This document shows positions 43,144-51,840 of a DNA stretch of 64,000 nucleotides, in pieces; the stretch's first letter is position 1, and each line of letters starts with the position of its first letter. Source of the stretch: JAMQPK01 sp963782595. GTDB lineage: Bacteria; Acidobacteriota; Vicinamibacteria; Vicinamibacterales; JAMQPK01. Below the pieces are notes generated by a model, which was given only the letters and a program-made list of their open reading frames with translations, ran no database searches and had not been told where the DNA came from. The translations under genes and the position numbers were made by a program. The stretch spans positions 310,001 through 374,000 of the forward strand of contig CAWAKJ010000005.1 in assembly GCA_963782595.1 (NCBI GenBank). Reading direction: 5' to 3'.

Positions 43144-44094
43144 GTGCGCACGCTCGTCAAAAAGGGGACGGGAATCATTTTGGTCGTCGCCGTCCTCATG
43201 GCCGGTGCAGGTTGTGGCGCCACATCCCCTCCGCGTCCGGTCATCGGCGTCGCGATGGCGCACTTCGACGACAACTGGCTCACCATCCTGCGCACGGCCA
43301 TGGCCGAGCACGCCTCGACGCAGCCCGGCGTCGCGCTGCAGTTTGCGGATGCGCAGGGCGATGTCGCACGGCAGCTCAGTCAGATCCAGACCTTCATCGC
43401 GCAGGACGCCGCGGCGGTCATCGTCAACGCCGCCGACACCGCCGCCACGCCGAGCATGACGAAGATCGCGCAGGCGGCGGGAGTGCCCCTTGTCTATGTC
43501 AACCGGCGCCCAACCGAGACGACGCTGCCCAAGGGGGTCGTGTTCGTGGGATCCGAGGATTCCGAAGCCGGCACGCTCGAGATGGAGGAACTGGCGCGGC
43601 TGATGAACCATCGCGGGAATGTCGCCATCATGGTCGGCGAGCTGGCCTCGAACGGGGCCCAGCTGCGCACGAAGGCCGTCGAAGACGTCGTGGCGAAATA
43701 CCCCGGCATGAAGGTCGTCGAGAAACAGGTCGCGAACTTCCAGCGCGGGCGCGGACTCGATTTGATGAACAACTGGCTGACGGCGGGCGCCCAGATCGAT
43801 GCGGTGGCCGCCAACAACGACGAGATGGCCATCGGCGCCATCATGGCGATTCTGCAGGCGGGCATTCCGCCGGGAAAGATTCTCGTCGGTGGCGTGGACG
43901 CGACACCCGATGCGCTGGCGGAGGTGGCCAAGGGTGCGCTCGCCGTGACCGTGTTTCAGGACGCACGCGCGCAGGGCAGGGGAGCCGTCGATGCGGCCGT
44001 CAAGCTCTTGCGCGGGGAAGCGATCGACAGCTTCGTCTGGATTCCGTTCGAGCTGGTGACGCGGGAGAACTACAAGGGGTTTCTCAGCAGATAG
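43144..44094 (+). CDS. Sugar-binding lipoprotein (RbsB/IbpA type)
   Basis: The product is 316 residues from the GTG at 43144, with GAGGGGAGG upstream. Lipobox AGAGCG near residue 24 marks a lipid-anchored periplasmic binding protein. The fold is type-I (peripBP_4): GVAMAHFDDNWLTILRTAM, VNAADTAATPSMTKIAQAAGV, VAANNDEMAIGAIMAI and VGGVDATPDAL. Together with the dehydrogenase it suggests inositol-like substrates, but ligand residues cannot be read safely. The GGTTGGTGG repeat follows its stop. Confidence 0.92.
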   Translation: MRTLVKKGTGIILVVAVLMAGAGCGATSPPRPVIGVAMAHFDDNWLTILRTAMAEHASTQPGVALQFADAQGDVARQLSQIQTFIAQDAAAVIVNAADTAATPSMTKIAQAAGVPLVYVNRRPTETTLPKGVVFVGSEDSEAGTLEMEELARLMNHRGNVAIMVGELASNGAQLRTKAVEDVVAKYPGMKVVEKQVANFQRGRGLDLMNNWLTAGAQIDAVAANNDEMAIGAIMAILQAGIPPGKILVGGVDATPDALAEVAKGALAVTVFQDARAQGRGAVDAAVKLLRGEAIDSFVWIPFELVTRENYKGFLSR

Positions 44095-44096
44095 AT

Positions 44097-44164
44097 GGTT
44101 GGTGGCTGGTAGTTCGTGGTTAGTCGTTGCTTTCTACCACCAACCACTAACCACCAACCACCAA

Positions 44165-44168
<4 letters not shown>
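44097..44168. repeat. GGTGGTTAGTGG hairpin array
   Basis: The left half repeats GGTTGGTGG, GGCTGGTAG, GTGGTTAGT; the right half repeats the complement (CCACCAACCACTAACC...). It fills the 70 bases between two convergent genes and overlaps the stop codon of the second sigma-54 activator (44165-44167). It would fold into a long imperfect hairpin with no T-run. Confidence 0.9.
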
Positions 44169-45730
<1,562 letters not shown>

Positions 45731-45825
45731 GGAATACAATTTTCAGACAAGAATGTAAGGTGAAAGTACTGGAACCACATGATTGTCGCTTGGTACGGAC
45801 GGTTGCGTCAAGAAGCGTCTATGTG

Positions 45826-45920
45826 CGGTTCTAGGTTCTGGGTTCGAGGTTCTGGGTCCTGAACCAGAACCTCGAACCTGGAACCGCTACCCTAGAACCC
45901 AGAACCGAGAACCGGGAACC
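45826..45920. repeat. GGTTCTGGGTTCGAGG hairpin array
   Basis: Perfect 15-base arms GGTTCGAGGTTCTGG (45841-45855) and its complement (45864-45878) form a hairpin with an 8-base loop. Further copies of GGTTCT (left) and GAACC (right) extend both arms to 45826 and 45920. It lies between the second activator and the metallopeptidase gene, which are divergent, so it cannot be a terminator for either. The ATG at 45935 follows 14 bases later. Confidence 0.92.
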
Positions 45921-45934
45921 ATATAATCCAGAGG

Positions 45935-47020
45935 ATGCCTGCCTTCGAAACGATCGATCCGGAGCTGAGGGACGTCCTCGGCAAGCGCATCCGCGAGCTC
46001 GGATTGAAGCTCGAGGGATCGCCGGTCGAACCGTACGTGCGACAGCTGTACAAAGAGCTCGAGCGCCGCGGCCTGCACAAGTTCCGGCCGGTGTGTTATC
46101 TCACCGACGAGTGGGGCTGTCCCGACATGCAGCCCGTGCTGGGCATCCCCTTCTATCTCGCCGATCCGAATCTGGGCAAGCTCGAGCGTGCGATCGACGA
46201 TCTCGAGGACAGCCGCGAGATTATGCGCTACATGCGGCACGAGGCGGGGCATGTCTTCAACTACGCCTATCGTCTGTATGCGCGCCCCGACTGGGTCACA
46301 CTGTTCGGCCCGTTCGATCGGCCGTATCGCGACAAGTACCGTCCGGTGCCGTTCAGCCGCAACTACGTCCGCCACATGGAAGGGTGGTACGCGCAGAAGC
46401 ATCCGGACGAGGATTTTGCCGAAACGTTTGCCGTGTGGCTGACTCCCGGAAGCGCGTGGAGGCGGCGGTACAAGGGCTGGCCGGCGTTGCGCAAGCTGCG
46501 GTACGTCGATCGAATGGCGCGCACGTTCGGCAGCGAGGATCCGATCGTGAGGACCGGTGAGGTCGACATCACCGTCGACGACATGCGCCTGACGGTCGAG
46601 GAGTTCTACCGGCGGGCCGAGAAGGAACGCAACCTGCGCGTGGACCTGGCGATGGACGGGCACCTGTCGGAGATCTTTCTCACGCGCAAGCCGCGAGAAG
46701 GCCGGCCTGCCGCCGCGATGGTCACGAAGTACCGCCGCGAGCTCATCGACAAGATTACCTACTGGACCGGCGTGCGGCGGGCCGTGGTGCGCGCGCTGGT
46801 CGAAGCGATCTGCAAGACCTGCGAGCGGTTGAAGCTGTGGGGCGAGGTCGGCCGCGAGCCGGCATATCTGGTCGAGCTCACCGCATTCGGAACAACGTTG
46901 GCGATGAATTTCCTGACTCGTGGTACCTTCACTGGCGATCGTGGACGCGCCAAGACCAAAGAGCAGAGCCCGAACGGGAAGCGTCCACGGCCGCAGAGCC
47001 CGAAGTCCGAAGCCAACTAA
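45935..47020 (+). CDS. Putative zinc metallopeptidase (HEAGH), cytoplasmic
   Basis: The product is 361 residues with no signal peptide. The zinc-binding motif MRHEAGHVFNYAY is near residue 105. A conserved DFAETFAVWLTPGSAWRRRY segment follows about 50 residues later and could supply the third ligand (Glu). Other relatives are annotated only as putative zinc-binding metallopeptidases. The N-terminal 70 residues are helical and charged; the last 60 are basic. It overlaps the ATP-grasp gene by one base (TAATG), so the products probably work together. Substrate unknown. Confidence 0.72.
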   Translation: MPAFETIDPELRDVLGKRIRELGLKLEGSPVEPYVRQLYKELERRGLHKFRPVCYLTDEWGCPDMQPVLGIPFYLADPNLGKLERAIDDLEDSREIMRYMRHEAGHVFNYAYRLYARPDWVTLFGPFDRPYRDKYRPVPFSRNYVRHMEGWYAQKHPDEDFAETFAVWLTPGSAWRRRYKGWPALRKLRYVDRMARTFGSEDPIVRTGEVDITVDDMRLTVEEFYRRAEKERNLRVDLAMDGHLSEIFLTRKPREGRPAAAMVTKYRRELIDKITYWTGVRRAVVRALVEAICKTCERLKLWGEVGREPAYLVELTAFGTTLAMNFLTRGTFTGDRGRAKTKEQSPNGKRPRPQSPKSEAN

Positions 47021-48045
47021 TGGCAGGTAAACTCAAAGTCACAGTCCTGTACGATCGGTGGGAGCCCGAAGAAGAGAACGGGAGCGCCAACGGCAAGGCG
47101 CCGCTCGTCCGCACCCTCGACAAGAAAGAAGTCGAGGAAGAAGTGATGGAGGCCCTCGCCAAGCTCGGGCATGAGCCGGCGCTGCATCAGCTCGACGGCT
47201 CGCTCAAGAGCCTGCACGCCCTGGCGAAGCTCGACACCGACCTCATCTTCAACCTCAGCGAGTCGTTCGGCGGCAACGACACGGCCGACTACAACATCGC
47301 GGCCTATCTCGAGCTCGTTAGCAAGCGGTTCACGGGCACGGGCAGTCACGGCCTGATGCTCGCGCAGGACAAGAGTGTCGCGAAGAAGATCTTCGCCTTC
47401 CACGGCATTGCGACTCCGGTGTTTGCCCGATCGTTCCGAGGCCGGCTGGCGTTCTCGGACGAGCTGCATTTCCCGGTCATCGTCAAACCGATGCGCGAAG
47501 ACGGCTCGATCGGAATCGAGTTCGACGCGGTCGTCTCGTCCATCAAGGAGCTGATGGAACGGATCGACTGGCTGCACGGGCAGTTTGACTCGCCCATTCT
47601 GATCGAGGAGTACGTCGACGGCCGCGAGATGTATGTCGGCGTGCTCGGCAACGAAAATCCCGAAGCGCTTCCCGTCATCGAGCTCGATCTGTCCAAGCTG
47701 CCCGAAGGCACGCCGAGGATTGCGGCGGCCGAAGTGAAGTGGGGAAAAGGCACCAAGGCCTACCGCGACACGAAGTCGATCGTCGCCACCGACTTGTCGG
47801 AAGCAACGACCGCGCTGCTGCAATCGACGGCGGTATCGGCCTATCAGGCGCTCGAGCTTCGGGACTACGGCCGTGTGGACATGCGGCTCAAGCCCGACGG
47901 GACGGTCTCGGTGATCGAAGTGAACCCCAACCCGTGGCTCGCGTCACGCGCCGAGCTCGCGCAGGCCGGCCGCAAGGCCGGCCGCACCTACGCGCAGCTG
48001 ATCGAGGAAATCCTCACCATGGCCATGGCAAGGTACTCGCACTGA
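47020..48045 (+). CDS. ATP-grasp ligase (D-Ala-D-Ala ligase-like)
   Basis: The product is 341 residues from the ATG at 47020, overlapping the peptidase stop. ATP-grasp signatures are visible: FNLSESFGG near 75 (Ddl-type loop), HFPVIVKPMREDGSIGIEF near 150-165 (ATP-binding Lys), ILIEEYVDGREMYVGVLG, and the metal-binding VIEVNPNPWLAS. The family forms peptide-like bonds by acyl phosphate. No ribosomal peptide precursor is apparent nearby. A housekeeping ddl would be with mur genes, so this is a dedicated ligase for an unknown carboxylate-amine pair. Confidence 0.85.
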   Translation: MAGKLKVTVLYDRWEPEEENGSANGKAPLVRTLDKKEVEEEVMEALAKLGHEPALHQLDGSLKSLHALAKLDTDLIFNLSESFGGNDTADYNIAAYLELVSKRFTGTGSHGLMLAQDKSVAKKIFAFHGIATPVFARSFRGRLAFSDELHFPVIVKPMREDGSIGIEFDAVVSSIKELMERIDWLHGQFDSPILIEEYVDGREMYVGVLGNENPEALPVIELDLSKLPEGTPRIAAAEVKWGKGTKAYRDTKSIVATDLSEATTALLQSTAVSAYQALELRDYGRVDMRLKPDGTVSVIEVNPNPWLASRAELAQAGRKAGRTYAQLIEEILTMAMARYSH

Positions 48046-48089
48046 ATTCGTAGATTCGTAGATTCGCAGATTCGCAGATTGGGAGATTG
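48045..48089. repeat. AGATTCG direct repeat, copy 1
   Basis: Tandem GATTCGTA and GATTCGCA words just after the ATP-grasp stop and 5 bases before the GTG of the next small gene. Related copies at 48291-48328 (same orientation) and 49822-49861 (inverted). Confidence 0.88.
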
Positions 48090-48093
48090 ACCC

Positions 48094-48330
48094 GTGTCCT
48101 CACGTGATCATCATGTGCTCTGGGAGGTTTCGAACGGCGACGCAACCACCACATGCGTCATGGTGAGCTGCTGCAGCGGAGCCGAGTTGCAGATCGTCCG
48201 CGCGGCCCATGGTGATGAGGACATCATCCTCCGCGAGCTCTATCCCGACCGCGATTCGCTCTATGAGCGGGCGCGGGAATTGAAGATCTCTGAATTGGCA
48301 GATTCGCAGATTGGCGGATTGTCAGATTAA
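48094..48330 (+). CDS. Small unknown protein with repeat-derived C-terminus
   Basis: The product is 78 residues from a GTG at 48094. The first 60 residues look like a real small domain (HVLWEVSNGDATTTCVMVSC, ILRELYPDRDSLYERARELK), polar with two adjacent cysteines. I recognise no family by name. The last 15 residues (ISELADSQIGGLSD) are encoded by an AGATTCGCAGATTGG repeat block, so the original stop was probably lost to repeat insertion. It follows the ATP-grasp gene. Confidence 0.6.
   Translation: MSSRDHHVLWEVSNGDATTTCVMVSCCSGAELQIVRAAHGDEDIILRELYPDRDSLYERARELKISELADSQIGGLSD
48291..48328. repeat. AGATTCGCAGATTGG repeat, copy 2 (left inverted arm)
   Basis: This block encodes the end of the small unknown protein. 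Its first 30 bases (48291-48320) match the reverse complement of 49832-49861 at 28 of 30 positions, so together the two enclose the ferritin-like gene. Confidence 0.9.
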
Positions 48331-48473
48331 GGGTCGCGGGCCTCGCAAGTCGGTGCGATTGCAACTGTCCACCGAGACCACACAACGGACATTCCCACAG
48401 CGCCGAGCCCCGCGCAGTTAACTGCCTACCAAACCGGATCAGGATCAGGCTTATCTTGGTTTGGGAGGACGAA

Positions 48474-49811
48474 ATGAAAGGCCGCTATCTACGCTTCGTT
48501 CCGGTCGCCGAACACCACGCTTTGGCCCGTGACGCTGTCGCCCTCGCGACAACCGCATTCACCGAGCTGCCCCAGCCGGATCCCCGGCTGATGCCACGAG
48601 ACTGCGCCGTCTTCCTGCTACAGCTTGCGGCCGAGATTGAGCATGCGTTGCTTGTGCAATATCTTTACGCGGCTTTCTCGCTGGACCCATCCGCTCCAGG
48701 CGTGCCCGCCACAGCCTTCAAGGATATTTTCAGCACGGCCCACGAGGAAATGGGCCATCTCATGACTGTTCAGAACGTGCTCCTCGCACTTGGAGAAGCG
48801 CCCAGCCTCTACCGCGAGGATATGCCGGCGGATACTTCGTTCTACCCCTTTCCACTCATCCTGGAGCCTGTGTCAAAGTCATCATTGGCCAAATACGTGC
48901 TGGCAGAAATGCCGGACGGTGGCCTTTCTGCGCGCAAGCTTTCGCAGGTGAGAGCCGACGCGGGCTGTAGCGGTTCATTCCCGGTCAACCAGGTAGGTCA
49001 TCTCTACCAAGCGATCATTGAGTCCATAAAGTCACACCAACGGGGCGACGCCCTCTTTGACGCATCGTCGATGGAATTCCAGGGAGATCCAGCTGATTGG
49101 GGAGCGGGCTCGCCATCTGTTACCCGAGATCACAACGGCGACCCGACGCAGGTCGGCCCTGGCATCTTTGTCGCGAGAGTCAGGACCAGAGCCGAAGCAA
49201 TCGATGCGTTGAAGATTATCGCCCTGCAAGGCGAGGGGGCGGCGGGCGCTTGCGGACCCGATTCCCATTTCGAGCGGTTCCTCCGAGTTTACGAGTCGGC
49301 GGTTTTGGCCCCGGGCTCCATCAGCCTCGCGGTTCCAACGCATCCGAACACGCGCGCCAATCCGCCCGCCGACGAGTACCAGGGCGCCATCACCAACAAG
49401 GTGACTCGCCTCTGGGCTCAGCTCTTGAACAGCCATTATCGGATGCTGCTTGCGTATATCGGACACTATCTCGTGACAGGTCAAGGCGCGCACGGCCGAA
49501 AAGACCTCGCGGACTCAGCGTTTGCCGAAATGTCGAATATCAGGACGATCGCGCAACATATCGTCACCCTCGACCGGACGGCCGCGCCTGGTGACGGCAA
49601 GGCCGGACCTCCCTTCGAGATGCCATATACGCTGCAGATGCCGAGCGGGCCGGTCATTCGGTGGCGCATGCAGCAAGACCTGGTCAATAACTCGCACGAG
49701 CTGAAGACGAAGATTGTGGCGATTCAGGGCGATCCGGAAAATATCCTGGGCAGGCTCTCGGACGATGTCGCGCGTCTAGCGATGATCGATGAATTTATCG
49801 CCGCACCGTAA
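48474..49811 (+). CDS. Ferritin-like protein (VioB/RebD-type iminophenyl-pyruvate dimer synthase domain)
   Basis: The product is 445 residues from the ATG at 48474, with GGGAGGA upstream. The first 200 residues form a ferritin-like four-helix bundle: AAEIEHALLVQYLYAAFSL and STAHEEMGHLMTVQNVLLALGE provide the paired E and ExxH ligands for a di-metal centre. In VioB and RebD this fold is fused to other domains, but here it is separate, and the C-terminal half shows no clear domain. Codon choice is less GC-biased than in neighbours (many T/A-ending codons). The gene is framed by 30-base inverted repeats, which suggests transfer as a unit. Confidence 0.8.
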   Translation: MKGRYLRFVPVAEHHALARDAVALATTAFTELPQPDPRLMPRDCAVFLLQLAAEIEHALLVQYLYAAFSLDPSAPGVPATAFKDIFSTAHEEMGHLMTVQNVLLALGEAPSLYREDMPADTSFYPFPLILEPVSKSSLAKYVLAEMPDGGLSARKLSQVRADAGCSGSFPVNQVGHLYQAIIESIKSHQRGDALFDASSMEFQGDPADWGAGSPSVTRDHNGDPTQVGPGIFVARVRTRAEAIDALKIIALQGEGAAGACGPDSHFERFLRVYESAVLAPGSISLAVPTHPNTRANPPADEYQGAITNKVTRLWAQLLNSHYRMLLAYIGHYLVTGQGAHGRKDLADSAFAEMSNIRTIAQHIVTLDRTAAPGDGKAGPPFEMPYTLQMPSGPVIRWRMQQDLVNNSHELKTKIVAIQGDPENILGRLSDDVARLAMIDEFIAAP

Positions 49812-49821
49812 ACTGGTATTT

Positions 49822-49861
49822 CCAATCTGCGAATCTGCCAATCTGCGAATCTGGCAATTCA
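49822..49861. repeat. AGATTCGCAGATTGG repeat, copy 3 (inverted)
   Basis: Reverse-complement copy of the block at 48291-48328. It starts 10 bases after the ferritin-like stop and contains the stop codon of the convergent histidine kinase (49859-49861). Confidence 0.9.
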
Positions 49862-51052
49862 GCGACTTCGTTCCCTGGGCAACGAAATCGTAAACACCGC
49901 TCCACCTTCCTTACGATTGTTCGCCCGGATCCGCCCTCCGTGCAGTTCCACGAGATGGCGGACGATGGAGAGGCCGAGGCCGGTGCCGCCCGGATCGGTC
50001 GTGCGCGACTTGTCGACGCGGTAGAAACGCTCGAAGACGCGCTCGAGATCGGCGTCGGGCACGCCCGGTCCGTAATCGGCAACCGTCAGCAGCACGCGAT
50101 CGCCATCCACGCGCGCGCCGAGCTCGACGCGGCTCCCTTCGGCCGAATAGTTCACCGCGTTTTCAACGAGGTTGCAGAGGGCATCGTGCATCTTCGTGGG
50201 ATCTGCGTCGATGGACGTGGCGTCGGGATCGACGCTGATGTCCACGCTGAGATGCCGTCGTTCGATGCGCTCGGACAAGTCGGACGATACCGAGCGAAAC
50301 AATGGCTCCACCTGCACGGTCCGCAGGTCGGCCGCCTCCTGCAGGGCATCCAGTCTGGCGAGACGCAGCAGATCGCGCACCAGGCGTTCCATGCGCCGGG
50401 TGTGACGGTCGATGACGTCGAGGAACTGCTTCCGCTGCTCGGCCTCGACAGGCTCATCCTTGAGCGCTTCAACGTATCCTCGAACGGCCGTGAGGGGTGT
50501 GCGCAGCTCGTGCGACACGTTCGCGACGAAATCGCGGCGCATGCGATCGATGCGACGTAAGTCGCTGATGTCGTGAAGCACAAGGACGGCGCCGCCGCCA
50601 GCCGTGCTCGCGGGTGTCGCCTGCGCGCGGAAGATGCGCGGGCTGCCCGACCCACCGGCCACGTCGAGGGACACCTCGATGGGCGGCCGTTGTTCGCCTT
50701 TGAGCGCTGCGCCGAGTTGTCCGACGACACCGGGGTGTCGTACGGCTTCGACATAGTGGTGTCCGGCCAGGCTGCTGTCGAGGCTCAGCATGCGTCGCGC
50801 CGCATCGTTGACCAGACGCAGGCGGCCGTCCACGTCAACGATCAGGACACCCTCGACCATGCCCGACAGCATCGCGGCGACGCGCGCCTGATCCGTCTCG
50901 AGCTCGTTCAGCCGTCGCGACAACTGTGCCGCTTCTGAACTGGCTCGAGAGGACGAGCGGACCGGGCGGCGCCCCGAGACGTTCCACGCGGCCCACGCCC
51001 CTGCCAGACACGACCCGATGGCGACTATCAGAAAACCAAGAAGATCCAGCAT
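49859..51052 (-). CDS. phoR: PhoR-type sensor histidine kinase
   Basis: The product is 397 residues: an N-terminal membrane helix (about 3-25), PAS-like domain (about 55-165, GVLIVDVDGRLRLVND), HisKA with VSHELRTPLTAVRGYVEAL near 188 and a HATPase domain (NLVENAVNYS, VADYGPGVP, GTGLGLSIVRHLVELHGG). The gene lies 3 bases after phoB-like in the same operon. The single helix and PAS match PhoR, which reads phosphate through Pst/PhoU. No pst genes are in the window, so phosphate sensing is likely but unproven. Confidence 0.85.
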   Translation of the reverse strand: MLDLLGFLIVAIGSCLAGAWAAWNVSGRRPVRSSSRASSEAAQLSRRLNELETDQARVAAMLSGMVEGVLIVDVDGRLRLVNDAARRMLSLDSSLAGHHYVEAVRHPGVVGQLGAALKGEQRPPIEVSLDVAGGSGSPRIFRAQATPASTAGGGAVLVLHDISDLRRIDRMRRDFVANVSHELRTPLTAVRGYVEALKDEPVEAEQRKQFLDVIDRHTRRMERLVRDLLRLARLDALQEAADLRTVQVEPLFRSVSSDLSERIERRHLSVDISVDPDATSIDADPTKMHDALCNLVENAVNYSAEGSRVELGARVDGDRVLLTVADYGPGVPDADLERVFERFYRVDKSRTTDPGGTGLGLSIVRHLVELHGGRIRANNRKEGGAVFTISLPRERSR

Positions 51053-51055
51053 CGA

Positions 51056-51736
51056 CTAGGGTTCGGTCAGCTTGTACCCGAACTGCTGCACGGTCTCGAG
51101 CGCCGTCTCCAGGAACGGCAGTTTTTCCCGGAGACGCCTGACGTGGACGTCGACCGTGCGGGTCGCGCCCGGATACTGGTAGTCCCACACATCCGAGAGC
51201 AGCCGGTCGCGCGAGAGCACGCGGCCGCGATGTTCGAGCAGATATTGCAGGAGCAGAAACTCTTTGGCGGTCAGCCGCACCGGTTCGCCATCGTTCGACA
51301 CGGTGTGCCGTTCCACGTCGACAATGATCGGACCGCACCGCAGGAGGCGCTCCTTGCTCTCGGGCGGCGCCGAGCGGCGAAGCAGCGCGCGCACGCGCGC
51401 CATCAGCTCGTTCGGACTGAACGGCTTCACGACGTAATCGTCGGCGCCCGAATCGAGCCCGAGAATCCGCTCCGACTCTTCGCCGCGAGCCGTGAGCATC
51501 ACAATGGGCAGCGCCGCCGTGCGGTTGTCGGCACGCAGCGCTCGGCAGACTTCCAGGCCGTTCAGGCCCGGCAACATGAGGTCCAGAATGACGAGATCGG
51601 GCAGCGTATCGTAGGCCACGGCGAGCGCGCGCCCACCGTCGGCGACGGTTTCGCACGTGTACGCCGCTTTCTGCAGGTAGAGCGCAATCAGCGCTGCGAT
51701 GTCGTGATCGTCCTCGACGATGAGAATTCGAGACAT
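51056..51736 (-). CDS. phoB: PhoB-type response regulator
   Basis: The product is 226 residues from the ATG at 51736, preferred over a start 26 residues earlier. The receiver keeps the acidic pocket (IVEDD), phospho-Asp in DLVILDLMLPGLNG, Thr in VMLTARG and Lys in YVVKPFSP. A winged-helix DNA-binding domain follows (RLTAKEFLLLQYLLEHRG, TRTVDVHVRRLREKL). It is a complete OmpR/PhoB-family regulator paired with the adjacent kinase. Assignment to phosphate follows from domain likeness only. Confidence 0.86.
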   Translation of the reverse strand: MSRILIVEDDHDIAALIALYLQKAAYTCETVADGGRALAVAYDTLPDLVILDLMLPGLNGLEVCRALRADNRTAALPIVMLTARGEESERILGLDSGADDYVVKPFSPNELMARVRALLRRSAPPESKERLLRCGPIIVDVERHTVSNDGEPVRLTAKEFLLLQYLLEHRGRVLSRDRLLSDVWDYQYPGATRTVDVHVRRLREKLPFLETALETVQQFGYKLTEP

Positions 51737-51840
51737 AGTGTCAGTTCGTGTCCGCCGGCCGGAAATTTGCGTGTCCATCGTTGCACAAAAGCGCGACCGA
51801 AGCCTACGGCGCACGGGCGGTTCGGCCGAAAATTAACGTG

